From NCBI GenBank assembly GCA_049322715.1, contig JBMOQP010000030.1, positions 1-64,000 on the forward strand: a stretch of DNA of 64,000 bases. Direction: 5' to 3'. Numbering within the stretch: position 1 is the first letter of the stretch; each line of letters opens with the position of its first letter. Source of the stretch: Thiofaba sp049322715. GTDB lineage: Bacteria; Pseudomonadota; Gammaproteobacteria; Halothiobacillales; Halothiobacillaceae. Shown piece after piece: positions 8,605 through 16,426 of this stretch. The translations under genes were made by a program, and so were the position numbers. The notes under the pieces are model-generated. The model ran no database searches. It was given only the letters and a program-made list of their open reading frames with translations, and was not told the origin of the DNA.

Positions 8605-10017
8605 TCAGAACTGGAAGTACAGGAAGGGGGAGGCGCTGCGGCTGGCCATCAGGGCGGTGGCGGTGAAGATGGCCAGTACCGGCCACAGCGCCAGCGTGTC
8701 ACGGGCGAGGGGCGGCATCGGCAGGGCCATGCCCAGGCGTTCGCGCCAGAGCGGCCAGGTGGCGGCCACCGTGGCCAGCGCCAGGGTCAGGACATGCACG
8801 GGGCGCAGCACGGAGGCAACCTCGGCGCTCAGTGCGTAGCCATGCATGCCGAGCTGTCCCTGGTACATGGCCCAGGCGGTGGCGAGATCGGGGGCGCGGA
8901 ACAGGACCCAGGCCGAGAACACGAACGCCATGGTCAGCGACCAGGCCGCGAGCGCGGGCAGTTTCGGGCCGCCGTGCCGTTCCCAGAAGCGCTGGATGAC
9001 CATCGCCAGCCCGTGCAGCAGGCCCCAGAGCAGGAAGTTCAGGCTGTCGGCGCCGTGCCACAGGCCGGAGATCGCCATCACCAGCATCAGGTTGAGGTAC
9101 ACGCGCCAGGCGGCCACGCGGCTGCCGCCGAGAGGGATGTAGAGGTAGTCGCGCAGCCAGCTGCCGAGGGTCATGTGCCAGCGGCGCCAGAACTCCTGGA
9201 TCGAGCGCGAGATGTAGGGTGCGTTGAAGTTTTCCGGGAAGCGGAAGCCGAGCATCTGGCCGATGCCGATGGCCATGGCGCTGTAGCCGGCGAAGTCGAA
9301 GAACAGCTGCATGCCGTAGGCGAAGGCCCCGAGCCAGGCATCGGCCATGGTCGGCTGGGGCACGGCGAAGCAGGCGTCGGCCAGCGGGGCCAGGGTGTCT
9401 GCGATGATGACCTTCATCGACAGCCCGATCATGAAGTAGCGCAGGCCGGCCGCGACGTGCTGGACGTCGAAGGGCCGGCCATGCAGCTCCTTCTCGACGT
9501 GCGAATAGCGCACGATCGGGCCGGCGATCAGCTGGGAGAACATTGCCTTGTAGGCGGCGAAGGCAATGAAGTCGCGCTCGACGTGGACGGTCCGCCGATA
9601 GACATCGACGATGTAGGAGATGGCCTGCAGGACGATGAACGAGATGCCGATCGGCAGGATCAGCCGTTCCCAGACGAAGCCATGCTCCTGCGCCGCAAAG
9701 AGCGGCTGGATGAGCGATTCGGCGATCAGGTTGGCGTACTTGTAGAACGCCAGCAGCCCGGCGAGGGCGGTGATCGACAGGGCCACCAGGGCCTTGCGCG
9801 CGCGCGCCTGTCGCGCCCGCCCCAGCGCAAGACCGGTCCCCCAGGCCACGATCGTGACGCTCACCAGGACCCACAGGAAGGAGGGGCTCCACCAGGCATA
9901 GAAGATCCAGCTGAAGATCAGCAGGGTGAGGTTGCGCCACGCCCCCGGGCTGAGGGCGTAGGCGAGAAGGAACAGCGGGAAGAAGAGCGTCAGGAACTCA
10001 AGCGAGGCGAAGACCAT
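8605..10017 (-). CDS. AlgI/WssH-type membrane-bound O-acyltransferase (MBOAT)
   Basis: 470 residues, polytopic (about 10 membrane helices). MBOAT signatures are present: RRWHMTLGSWLRDYLYIPLG with His near 280, and SGLWHGADSLNFLLWG with the catalytic His near 321. Family role: moves acetyl groups from cytoplasmic donors across the inner membrane for exopolysaccharide O-acetylation. It begins MVFASLEFLTLFFPLFLLAY, as AlgI proteins do. It lies between the AlgF-like and AlgJ-like genes, giving the WssG-WssH-WssI order. Length is normal for AlgI. Confidence 0.93.
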   Translation of the reverse strand: MVFASLEFLTLFFPLFLLAYALSPGAWRNLTLLIFSWIFYAWWSPSFLWVLVSVTIVAWGTGLALGRARQARARKALVALSITALAGLLAFYKYANLIAESLIQPLFAAQEHGFVWERLILPIGISFIVLQAISYIVDVYRRTVHVERDFIAFAAYKAMFSQLIAGPIVRYSHVEKELHGRPFDVQHVAAGLRYFMIGLSMKVIIADTLAPLADACFAVPQPTMADAWLGAFAYGMQLFFDFAGYSAMAIGIGQMLGFRFPENFNAPYISRSIQEFWRRWHMTLGSWLRDYLYIPLGGSRVAAWRVYLNLMLVMAISGLWHGADSLNFLLWGLLHGLAMVIQRFWERHGGPKLPALAAWSLTMAFVFSAWVLFRAPDLATAWAMYQGQLGMHGYALSAEVASVLRPVHVLTLALATVAATWPLWRERLGMALPMPPLARDTLALWPVLAIFTATALMASRSASPFLYFQF

Positions 10018-10056
10018 TCATGGCGCCTTCTTGGGGGGACAATGCCGGCGCCATGC

Positions 10057-10719
10057 TCATGGCATCCGGTCGAGGATGGGCATGATGCGTGTGCCTTCGC
10101 TCGTCGGTCGCGCGAGCAGCGTCCAGCGCTCTCCGGCCCGCAGGCTGCCCAGGTCGATCGGGGTGCCGGTGCGCTTGCCCTGGCAGTAAAGGTCGACGCC
10201 CAGGGCGACCGGGTTGATCTGGCGGCGTTTGATGGCTCGTGGCGCAACATCCTCGACAATGGCCACATCCTTGCCGGTGAGCTTGATCGTGGCCGAGGGG
10301 CAGTCCGCGGCGAGGTTCAACAGGCCGAGGGATACCTTGAAGGCGCTGAAGTCGGTGGGGCTTTCCCGGCCAAGCTCGACCTTCCAGCCCGCGGCGCCAT
10401 CCGGTATGGCCGCGACCGTGACGAATTCGCTGGGCTGAACCGAGACTTCCACGGCCTCGCTTTTGCCGCCATGGCTGAGGGTTGCCCCGAGCGGGGCGCG
10501 GGCCTTCACTGCCTGCCAGCTGGTGCTGCTGCTCTCGGCGGTCAATTCGATGCGGGCGTCCTTGCCCGCGCGGACCTCCAGCGGGCCGCCGAGCGCATCG
10601 ACGAAGCGGATGAACGCGGCGTCTTCCGCCGGTCCCGTCGGGTAGAGCTTGGGCTCGGCATGAACGGGAAACTGGGCCAGGAGGCCCAGTGCGAGTGATC
10701 CGGTCAGAAGCTTTTTCAT
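10057..10719 (-). CDS. AlgF/WssG-like periplasmic acetylation accessory protein
   Basis: 220 residues from ATG 10719 (MKKLLTGSLALGLLAQFPVHA, a clear signal peptide). A longer upstream in-frame extension is rejected because the ATG makes an ATGA overlap with the stop of the upstream SGNH gene. The mature part (EPKLYPTGPAEDAAFIRFVD) has AlgF-like composition, consistent with a periplasmic beta-rich adaptor. AlgF/WssG proteins are needed for polysaccharide acetylation and are thought to bridge membrane and periplasmic transferases. The assignment rests on AlgF-like sequence features plus its place in the wss-like order. Confidence 0.75.
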   Translation of the reverse strand: MKKLLTGSLALGLLAQFPVHAEPKLYPTGPAEDAAFIRFVDALGGPLEVRAGKDARIELTAESSSTSWQAVKARAPLGATLSHGGKSEAVEVSVQPSEFVTVAAIPDGAAGWKVELGRESPTDFSAFKVSLGLLNLAADCPSATIKLTGKDVAIVEDVAPRAIKRRQINPVALGVDLYCQGKRTGTPIDLGSLRAGERWTLLARPTSEGTRIMPILDRMP

Positions 10720-11372
10720 GGGGCTTTCTTGGGCGGGTGACTGATGATGGCGTCGGCGATGGCCGATGCCCACTTCTTGTAGCCACCGCCCAGGTAGTGC
10801 TGGCCGTCCAGGGTCTTCCACTCGCCGGGTTGGGAGAACTTGGTCGAGTCGATATAGGTGCAGGGGGCGACGTTCTCGCTGAGGAACTGGTTGAGTTCCT
10901 CGACCCGTGGATAGGTCTTGCCGAAACGCCCGCCCTCGGTGCCCCAGCCCGGGCCGACCCAGTAGCAGGCCGTGCCGGTGTCGCTGATCGCCTTGGTCAG
11001 GGAGGAGACCTGCTGGTAGGCCCAGGATTTCGGGAATTCGGGGTTCTTGTACGAGCCGATGGTGTCGCCGATCACCACGACGACCGCGTCCGGCTTGTCC
11101 TGGGCGATCAGTTCCTTGATGGGTGTGGTGGTCGCGCCGTCGTTGATCCGCACGGCCTCCGCCTCCCCGCTGCGCTCGGCGCGGCCGCAGTCACCCGGCG
11201 AGACCTTGAGCCAGTCCGAGGCATGGGCACCGCATACGCCAATCGAGTGAACCTGCGCGCCTTGCTCCATCAGGCGGTCGTGCAGTGGGCCGATCAGGTA
11301 GGTGGGGGTGGCAAGATGGCTGTCCCCGATCACAAGCAAGCTCAAACCCATCAGCGCAGCGGCCGGCATCAT
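10716..11372 (-). CDS. SGNH-fold esterase/acetyltransferase-like protein (WssF-like position)
   Basis: 218 residues. The N-terminus is a short hydrophobic segment that runs straight into the GDS motif (VIGDSHL, Ser18), and a DGQH motif near residues 189-192 supplies the partner Asp/His. These are the block I and block V residues of SGNH hydrolases. It is the first gene of the cellulose operon, the position of wssF, so a role in acetyl handling on cellulose is inferred. Start: two adjacent ATGs (11372 and 11369) follow an AAGGAG ribosome site, and either may be used. Because Ser18 is so close to the start, the usual cleaved signal peptide would remove the motif; the segment may stay uncleaved. 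Confidence 0.75.
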   Translation of the reverse strand: MMPAAALMGLSLLVIGDSHLATPTYLIGPLHDRLMEQGAQVHSIGVCGAHASDWLKVSPGDCGRAERSGEAEAVRINDGATTTPIKELIAQDKPDAVVVVIGDTIGSYKNPEFPKSWAYQQVSSLTKAISDTGTACYWVGPGWGTEGGRFGKTYPRVEELNQFLSENVAPCTYIDSTKFSQPGEWKTLDGQHYLGGGYKKWASAIADAIISHPPKKAP

Positions 11373-11481
11373 TCATCTCCTTGTGTTCGTGTATGTCGGT
11401 TTGTACGGGGCGACTCGAGGCAGGCCCAGGAGCGCGCGGCGAGAGACCGTGTCGCGGCGCCAAGCCTAACGCAAAAACTTG

Positions 11482-11509
11482 ATTTTACATTGGGTTTTTT
11501 GCTGGACAA
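11482..11509 (-). promoter_or_regulatory. Candidate sigma-70 promoter of the cellulose operon
   Basis: Reading leftward, TTGTCC (11509-11504) and TAAAAT (11487-11482) are separated by 16 bp, within an AT-rich patch that stands out in this GC-rich DNA. It would give a leader of about 100 nt before the SGNH gene. Prediction by eye only. Confidence 0.45.
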
Positions 11510-11567
11510 GCCGCATGGGCCCGGGCCTCGCAGCCTGCGGGAGGCTCGGTGGCGGGGACAGCGCTTT

Positions 11568-12014
11568 TCATCCTTCTGTCGGCCAACCGGGCGGAACCTT
11601 TAGCAGGGCTGTGGACAGGCGGGTCATGATTTCGGAAGCCAGGCCCGGCGCATAGGCTTGCGCCGGGCGCTGGCCCCATACGGGGGCAGGCCAGGCCGGA
11701 TCATGCCGGTAGCGCGCGATGTGATGGATGTGAAGCTGGGGAACCACGTTCCCCAGCGCGGCAATGTTCATCTTGTCGGGCCGGAACAGATCATTCATGA
11801 CGCGGGTCACGAATGTGGATTCGCGCATGAGCTGCTGCTGGTCGGCCTCGTCCAGCTCGAAGATCTCGCGGATGCCCGGGCGCTGCGGCACCAGGATCAG
11901 CCAGGGGTAGTTCGCGTCGTTCATCAGCAGCACGCGGCAGAGCGGCAGGCGGGTGACTTCGACGGTGTCGGCGGCGAGGCGCGGGTGCAGTTCGAAGGTG
12001 CTCGTGCTCGTCAT
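11568..12014 (-). CDS. HIT-family nucleotide hydrolase
   Basis: 148 residues. The histidine-triad motif is PQLHIHHIARY (His95, His97, His98), with NDANYPWLILVPQRPGI upstream, typical of bacterial HIT-like proteins (Ap4A or nucleoside phosphoramidate hydrolases). The physiological substrate cannot be told from sequence. It overlaps the motB-like gene by 4 bp (ATGA) and so is probably translated from the motA-motB message; no functional link is obvious. Confidence 0.9.
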   Translation of the reverse strand: MTSTSTFELHPRLAADTVEVTRLPLCRVLLMNDANYPWLILVPQRPGIREIFELDEADQQQLMRESTFVTRVMNDLFRPDKMNIAALGNVVPQLHIHHIARYRHDPAWPAPVWGQRPAQAYAPGLASEIMTRLSTALLKVPPGWPTEG

Positions 12015-13015
12015 GGCGAGGACTCGGTGCTTTCTTGCGGGGGATCGAGGTGCAGCACGAGCGCGACGCGGCGGTTCTGCGCGCGTGACGCAGGGCTGTC
12101 GTTCGGGGCGACGGGGCGGGTGTCGGCATAGCCGATGGCGCGCATGCGCTCGGCCGGCACGCCGCGTGCGATGAAGTAGCGCAGCACGGCGGCGGCTCGC
12201 CCGGCGGACAACTCCCAGTTGGAGGGATAGCGGATATTGCGGATCGGGGTGTTGTCGGTATGGCCTTCGATCGATACGCCGTAGCGGTTGCCCTTGAGCA
12301 GCTCGGCGATGCGGTCGAGGACCAGCAGGCCCGCTTCGGCGAGGTTGGCGGTGCCGGCGGCGAACAGGATGCTGTCCGGGATCTGCAGGTTGATCTGCCC
12401 TTTTTGCACGCTGACCTGGACGTCATCGCCCAGCGACTTGAAGGCCGGATCCAGCTCCACGGTTGGTGCCGGTACGGGGGGGGATGGCTCGACCGGCGGG
12501 CTTGGCGTTTCGGCGGGCGGTGCCTCGACCGGCACGGCGGGCTGCCCCGTGCCCTCGGCGGGCTGCGTTTCGCGGCTGACGGCGTAGCGTTCCGGCTCGA
12601 AGCTCGCGAAGGCGACGATGAACACGAACATCACCAGCAGCAGCGACATCAGGTCGCCGAAGGTCATCAGCCAGCTGTGCTCGTCCTCGGCTTCGTCGCG
12701 CGCGCTCGTATCCCAGGCCTGCAGCCAGGGGCGGTGACGGATCGAATGCGCGGCGTGCCGGGCGCTGGCGCCTTCCCGGTCCGCGCTCGCATGGGCCTGG
12801 CTGGCAGCCTGGGTCCGCTCGGCGGCCGAGACGGCAGAAACCATCCCTGGTTTCTGCCCTGTGGGTGTCGCTTCGCGCCCCAACGCCGCTGATCCCTCAT
12901 CGAAGTCCCTTCGGCCATCCATGGCCGAAGCCTCCATGGGGTTCGGCCGTCGAGAGCCCGACGGCGTTGTTATTGCGGCGGCCTGGCCCGACAGGGGTGC
13001 GGTGGGGTCAGCCAC
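12011..13015 (-). CDS. motB: MotB-type stator protein with OmpA-like domain and a repeat-derived N-terminal extension
   Basis: 334 residues. The single membrane helix is about 118-139; TFGDLMSLLLVMFVF holds Asp121 at the position of the ion-binding Asp of MotB/PomB. The C-terminal OmpA-like peptidoglycan-binding domain (about 190-325) shows EGHTDNTPI and NWELSAGRAAAVLRYF. The cytoplasmic tail is unusually long (about 115 residues before the helix). Residues about 15-61 are encoded by a hairpin-repeat copy (peptides ITTPSGSRRPNPM and AALGREATPTGQ). It starts 8 bp inside the motA end, so the pair is coupled. MotAB and PomAB cannot be distinguished confidently. Confidence 0.88.
   Translation of the reverse strand: MADPTAPLSGQAAAITTPSGSRRPNPMEASAMDGRRDFDEGSAALGREATPTGQKPGMVSAVSAAERTQAASQAHASADREGASARHAAHSIRHRPWLQAWDTSARDEAEDEHSWLMTFGDLMSLLLVMFVFIVAFASFEPERYAVSRETQPAEGTGQPAVPVEAPPAETPSPPVEPSPPVPAPTVELDPAFKSLGDDVQVSVQKGQINLQIPDSILFAAGTANLAEAGLLVLDRIAELLKGNRYGVSIEGHTDNTPIRNIRYPSNWELSAGRAAAVLRYFIARGVPAERMRAIGYADTRPVAPNDSPASRAQNRRVALVLHLDPPQESTESSP
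12833..12972 (-). repeat. Hairpin repeat inside motB (in frame)
   Basis: Hairpin 12833-12858 has an 11-bp stem, GGCAGAAACCA/TGGTTTCTGCC, with loop TCCC. Hairpin 12909-12930 has a stem CTTCGGCC/GGCCGAAG around ATCCAT (module A). Remnants of modules B-D lie between and after them (GTCGCTTCGCG, then GACGGCGTTGTT). It is translated into the cytoplasmic N-terminal tail of the MotB-like protein, where extra residues should be tolerated. Confidence 0.8.
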
Positions 13016-13820
13016 GGCGAGCCCGGGCGGGGAGGCCGGTCGGGCGGCCCTCGTCGCGCAGTTCGTCCTCGTATTGCGCGAGGAAGGAGTGCACGGCCTC
13101 GCGCAGGAAGGCCGGGCTGCGTTTCTCGTGCATCATCATCACGCCTTCGACCACCATGTTCATCAGCATCACGCGCTGCTCGGTGCGACGCTCGAGCTTG
13201 AGGGCCACGGGCTTGAACACGAGGTTGGCGAGGATGATGCCATACAAGGTGGTGATCATGGCGAGCGCCATGTTCTGGCCGATGTGTTCGAAGCCGGCGG
13301 CATCCATGCCGGAGAGCATGTTGATCAGGCCGAGCAGGGTGCCGAGCATGCCGAAGGCCGGGGCGAAGGCCGCCATGGTGCGGAAGATCTGCGCCTCCGC
13401 CCGTTCGCGCGCCCGCATGCGCGCGATGCGCCATTGCAGCAGGCTGGTGATGTCGTCGGTGCTGGAGCCATCCAGCACCAGCTGGATGCCGGTGCGCAGG
13501 AACGGGTTCTTGATCATGTTCAGGCGCTCGTCCGCCTTCTGCAGCTGGCCCTGGAACATCAGCTTGCTGACGTCGACCAATTCGTCCAGGTCCTGGCGCG
13601 CATAGAGCCGCTCGTTGCGCAGCACGATGCCGAATACCTTGAACACGTTGCGCAGCTCGCTGATCGGATAGCTGATCAGCGTGGCGGCGATGGTCCCGCC
13701 CAGCACCATGATGAGGCTGGGCAGGTTGATGAACATCCAGAAGTCCTCGGTGGTCAGGGCGATGGAGCCGCCGATCAGGGCGAGGCCGATGAGGATGCCG
13801 AGGATGGTGGAGACGTTCAT
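13008..13820 (-). CDS. motA: MotA/PomA-type stator channel protein
   Basis: 270 residues. Four membrane helices (two near 5-45, two near 145-205) flank a cytoplasmic loop (RNERLYARQDLDELVDVSKLM). The signature GMLGTLLGLINMLSGM lies in the third helix, as in MotA/PomA/ExbB relatives. It forms the ion channel of a flagellar-type stator with the adjacent MotB-like protein, overlapping by 8 bp. PomA-like length and start (MNVSTILGILIGLALI) suggest a sodium-type stator, but this is inference. No other flagellar genes are in the window. Confidence 0.9.
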   Translation of the reverse strand: MNVSTILGILIGLALIGGSIALTTEDFWMFINLPSLIMVLGGTIAATLISYPISELRNVFKVFGIVLRNERLYARQDLDELVDVSKLMFQGQLQKADERLNMIKNPFLRTGIQLVLDGSSTDDITSLLQWRIARMRARERAEAQIFRTMAAFAPAFGMLGTLLGLINMLSGMDAAGFEHIGQNMALAMITTLYGIILANLVFKPVALKLERRTEQRVMLMNMVVEGVMMMHEKRSPAFLREAVHSFLAQYEDELRDEGRPTGLPARARRG

Positions 13821-13879
13821 GGGGAAGTCGGTGCCAGTTCGTGCACCATACTATAAAGCCCTTCCGGACAAACCCTCGC

Positions 13880-14653
13880 ATGCACCTTTACGACAGCCAT
13901 TGTCACATCGCCGACATGCGCCTTGTCCTCGCCCGGGGAACCGTGCTGGCACGGGCGCATGCGGCCGGCGTCCGGGCCTTTCTCGGCGTGGCCGCCCAGG
14001 CGCGCGACTGGCAGGTGTTGCTGCGCCTGGCGCATCGTTACTCCGGGGTCGGCGTGGCCTACGGTCTGCATCCCTGGTTCGAGCACCCACCCAGCGCTCT
14101 GGCCCGTCTGCCGGCATGGGTCGCGCGCGGCGGGGCGGTGGCGGTGGGGGAGTGTGGCCTGGACTTCGGCCCCGGCCGGTTCGCACGCGAGGCGCAGGAG
14201 GCCCTTCTGTTGCCGCAGTTGCGCCTGGCCCGCGAGCACGAGCTGCCCGTCATCCTGCATGCCCACAGGAGCGAGGACGTGCTGTCCATGCACATCGCCC
14301 GCCTGCCCGGCCTGCGCGGGGTGGTGCACGGTTTCCACGGCAGTCGTCAGCAGGCGGAGCGTTTCCTCTCACTCGGCTTCCACCTCGGCATCGGCGGGGC
14401 GATCACCCATCCGCGCGCCACCCGCCTGCGTGCCGTGGTGGCCGCCCTGCCGAAGGAGCGCCTGCTGCTGGAGAGCGACGCTCCCGACCAGCCGCCGCAC
14501 GGTCGGAAGGCGCCCAACGAGCCCGCCTTCATCATCGACACCCTGGCGGTGCTGGCCGGCCTGCATGGCACCACGCCCGAGGCGATGGCGGCGATCACGT
14601 GGCAGAATGCCGCCTCCCTGTTTCGCTTCCCGGAGGCCGACCGTGACCGCTGA
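13880..14653 (+). CDS. TatD-family metal-dependent hydrolase
   Basis: 257 residues from ATG 13880 (MHLYDSHCHIADM); an in-frame ATG at 13841 would add 13 residues unlike the family. DSHCHI gives the HxH metal ligands, VGECGLDF the central Glu, ILHAHR and GFHGS further His ligands, and LLESDAP the last Asp, so the metal site looks complete. TatD enzymes are 3'-5' DNA exonucleases or related phosphodiesterases. Divergent from motA; tcdA follows immediately. Confidence 0.9.
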   Translation: MHLYDSHCHIADMRLVLARGTVLARAHAAGVRAFLGVAAQARDWQVLLRLAHRYSGVGVAYGLHPWFEHPPSALARLPAWVARGGAVAVGECGLDFGPGRFAREAQEALLLPQLRLAREHELPVILHAHRSEDVLSMHIARLPGLRGVVHGFHGSRQQAERFLSLGFHLGIGGAITHPRATRLRAVVAALPKERLLLESDAPDQPPHGRKAPNEPAFIIDTLAVLAGLHGTTPEAMAAITWQNAASLFRFPEADRDR

Positions 14654-14654
14654 C

Positions 14655-15386
14655 ATGCACCAGAGAACCCGCATCCTGCTTGGCGACGAAGGCTTGGCGC
14701 GGCTTGCGGGCAAGCACGTGCTCATCGCCGGGGTCGGGGGAGTGGGCGGCGCGGTGGCCGAGGCGGTGGCGCGAGCCGGCATCGGCCGCATCACCCTGCT
14801 CGACCACGACGAGGTCAACCTGACCAATCTCAACCGCCAGCTGGTCGCCCTGCACTCGACCCTCGGCCGGCGCAAGGCGGAGGCGATGGCCGAGCGCCTG
14901 CGCGACATCCGCCCCGATCTTGGGGTGAACGCGCGCCTGGAATTCCTGCGCCAGGAGCAGGCCGAGGGGCTAATCCGCGAGGGTGGCTTCGATCTCGTGA
15001 TCGACTGCATCGACAGCATTGCGTGCAAGGCGGCGCTGATCCACGCCTGCCAGCGCCACCACGTGCCGGTCTACTCCAGCCTCGGCGCGGGGGGGCGGCT
15101 GGACGTCAGCAAGGTGGGAGTGAGCAGCCTCAACCAGACCCATACCTGCCCGCTGGCGCGCGAGCTGCGCAAGGCCCTGCGCGAGCGCGGAGGGGCGCTC
15201 AACAGCCCGGTGGTCTATTCCTGGGAGACGCCGATCAAGGCCCTGCCGCACGAGCCGGTCGGCGGCGACGTTCCGGGTCGCGCCCGGGCAGTGAACGGCA
15301 CCATCAGCTACATGCCGAACCTGTTTGGCATGATGCTGGCGGGTGCGGCGATTCAGCGGCTGCTGGAGGACGGTCAGTCCGCCTGA
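14655..15386 (+). CDS. tcdA: tRNA threonylcarbamoyladenosine dehydratase (TcdA/CsdL), E1-like
   Basis: 243 residues. The ThiF/E1 fold begins LLGDEGLARLAGKHVLIAGV with the ATP loop GVGGVGG, then DHDEVNLTNLNRQ, and DLVIDCIDSI further on. TcdA cyclises t6A37 in tRNA to ct6A using ATP. ATG 14655 follows the tatD stop by one base; an in-frame GTG at 14643 would overlap tatD. The 3' end overlaps the mscS end by 13 bp in convergent orientation. Confidence 0.9.
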   Translation: MHQRTRILLGDEGLARLAGKHVLIAGVGGVGGAVAEAVARAGIGRITLLDHDEVNLTNLNRQLVALHSTLGRRKAEAMAERLRDIRPDLGVNARLEFLRQEQAEGLIREGGFDLVIDCIDSIACKAALIHACQRHHVPVYSSLGAGGRLDVSKVGVSSLNQTHTCPLARELRKALRERGGALNSPVVYSWETPIKALPHEPVGGDVPGRARAVNGTISYMPNLFGMMLAGAAIQRLLEDGQSA

Positions 15387-16273
15387 GGGCACGGCGCCGC
15401 GTCGGCGGGGTCGTGTGTGATGTGCACCACTCGCTGCGGGTACGGTATTTCCACCCCGGCCTGGTCGAAGGCGATTTTCAGCCGGCGGCGGTATTCGCGG
15501 CCGACCTCGACCTGCTTGCCGGGCAGGGTCTTCAGGCGCAGCTTGAAGGTCAGCGCCGAGTCGGCGAAGTTGTCCAGCCCGAACACCTCGACATCCTCGA
15601 TCATCAGCGGGCCGAACTGCTCGTCGGCGCGCATTTTCATGCCCGTCTCGCGCATGATCGCCATTACCCGGTCCACATCCTCGCCGTAGCCGACGCCCAC
15701 GTCGATCAAGTAGCCCGACCAGCCCGTGGTCTTGTTGGCGAGGCTGGAGATGGTGCCGTTGGGGAAGGTATGCACGGTCCCCTCGCCGTCGCGCAGCACG
15801 ATGGTGCGCAGGCCGACCCGTTCGACCACGCCCGTGGTGCCGTTGACGATGGCGACGTCGCCCACTCGCACCTGGTCCTCGAGGATCATGAAGAAGCCGG
15901 TGATGACGTCGCGCACGAGGTTCTGCGCGCCGAAGCCGATCGCCAGGCCGACGATGCCGGCGGAGGCGAGGATGGGGGTGATGTCGAGGCCGATCTCGCG
16001 CAGGGCGAGCAGCAGCACGACCACGCCGATGACGACGGTGCTGGCCTGGCGCAGAAGGCGGATCAGGGTTTCGATGCGCTTGGCGCCCTCCGCGGCTTGG
16101 ACCGGGTCCGCCGGCCTCAGGCGATCCCGCAGGGTCTTCTCCACCCGCCCGAGCACGAGGCGCAGCCCGCGCATGGCGATCCAGCCGAGCACGAGGATGA
16201 GGAGGAAGCGTCCGGCGTTGAGGCTCAGGCCCTGCCAGTCGACGTTTTCGATGAGGCCCTGGATGAAGTCCAT
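15374..16273 (-). CDS. Small-conductance mechanosensitive channel, MscS family
   Basis: 299 residues. Three N-terminal membrane helices are followed by the pore-lining helix region (ASAGIVGLAIGFGAQNLVRD) and the cytoplasmic beta domain (VRVGDVAIVNGTTGVVERVG; FPNGTISSLANKT). This is the standard short MscS architecture of E. coli MscS size. Role: release of solutes on hypo-osmotic shock, in the inner membrane. Start MDFIQGLIENVDW lies downstream of a TCCTCC-complement ribosome site. It converges on tcdA. Confidence 0.92.
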   Translation of the reverse strand: MDFIQGLIENVDWQGLSLNAGRFLLILVLGWIAMRGLRLVLGRVEKTLRDRLRPADPVQAAEGAKRIETLIRLLRQASTVVIGVVVLLLALREIGLDITPILASAGIVGLAIGFGAQNLVRDVITGFFMILEDQVRVGDVAIVNGTTGVVERVGLRTIVLRDGEGTVHTFPNGTISSLANKTTGWSGYLIDVGVGYGEDVDRVMAIMRETGMKMRADEQFGPLMIEDVEVFGLDNFADSALTFKLRLKTLPGKQVEVGREYRRRLKIAFDQAGVEIPYPQRVVHITHDPADAAPCPQAD

Positions 16274-16284
16274 GTGTCCTCCTT

Positions 16285-16354
16285 AAGTAAACGCTGAAAA
16301 AACCCATCCATGGATTTTCTCAACTCGCCTCACCGCGAAATAAATTCGCGGTGG
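16285..16354. repeat. Intergenic hairpin repeat upstream of mscS
   Basis: The 153-bp gap between mscS and pyrC' holds this element. A module-A-like hairpin sits at about 16297-16321 (CCATCCATGG core in A/T-rich arms) with the flank TAAACGCTGAAAAAA on its left. A second hairpin at 16332-16354 has a 9-bp stem, CACCGCGAA/TTCGCGGTG. The A-plus-flank unit recurs in inverted orientation at 44639-44675. Confidence 0.7.
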
Positions 16355-16426
16355 CCTCCGCCGATCAACGGGTTACGTCGTTGGTCGCGTTGGGGCAGGG
16401 GGGGGTATCGCCCCGGCGATGGCCGG

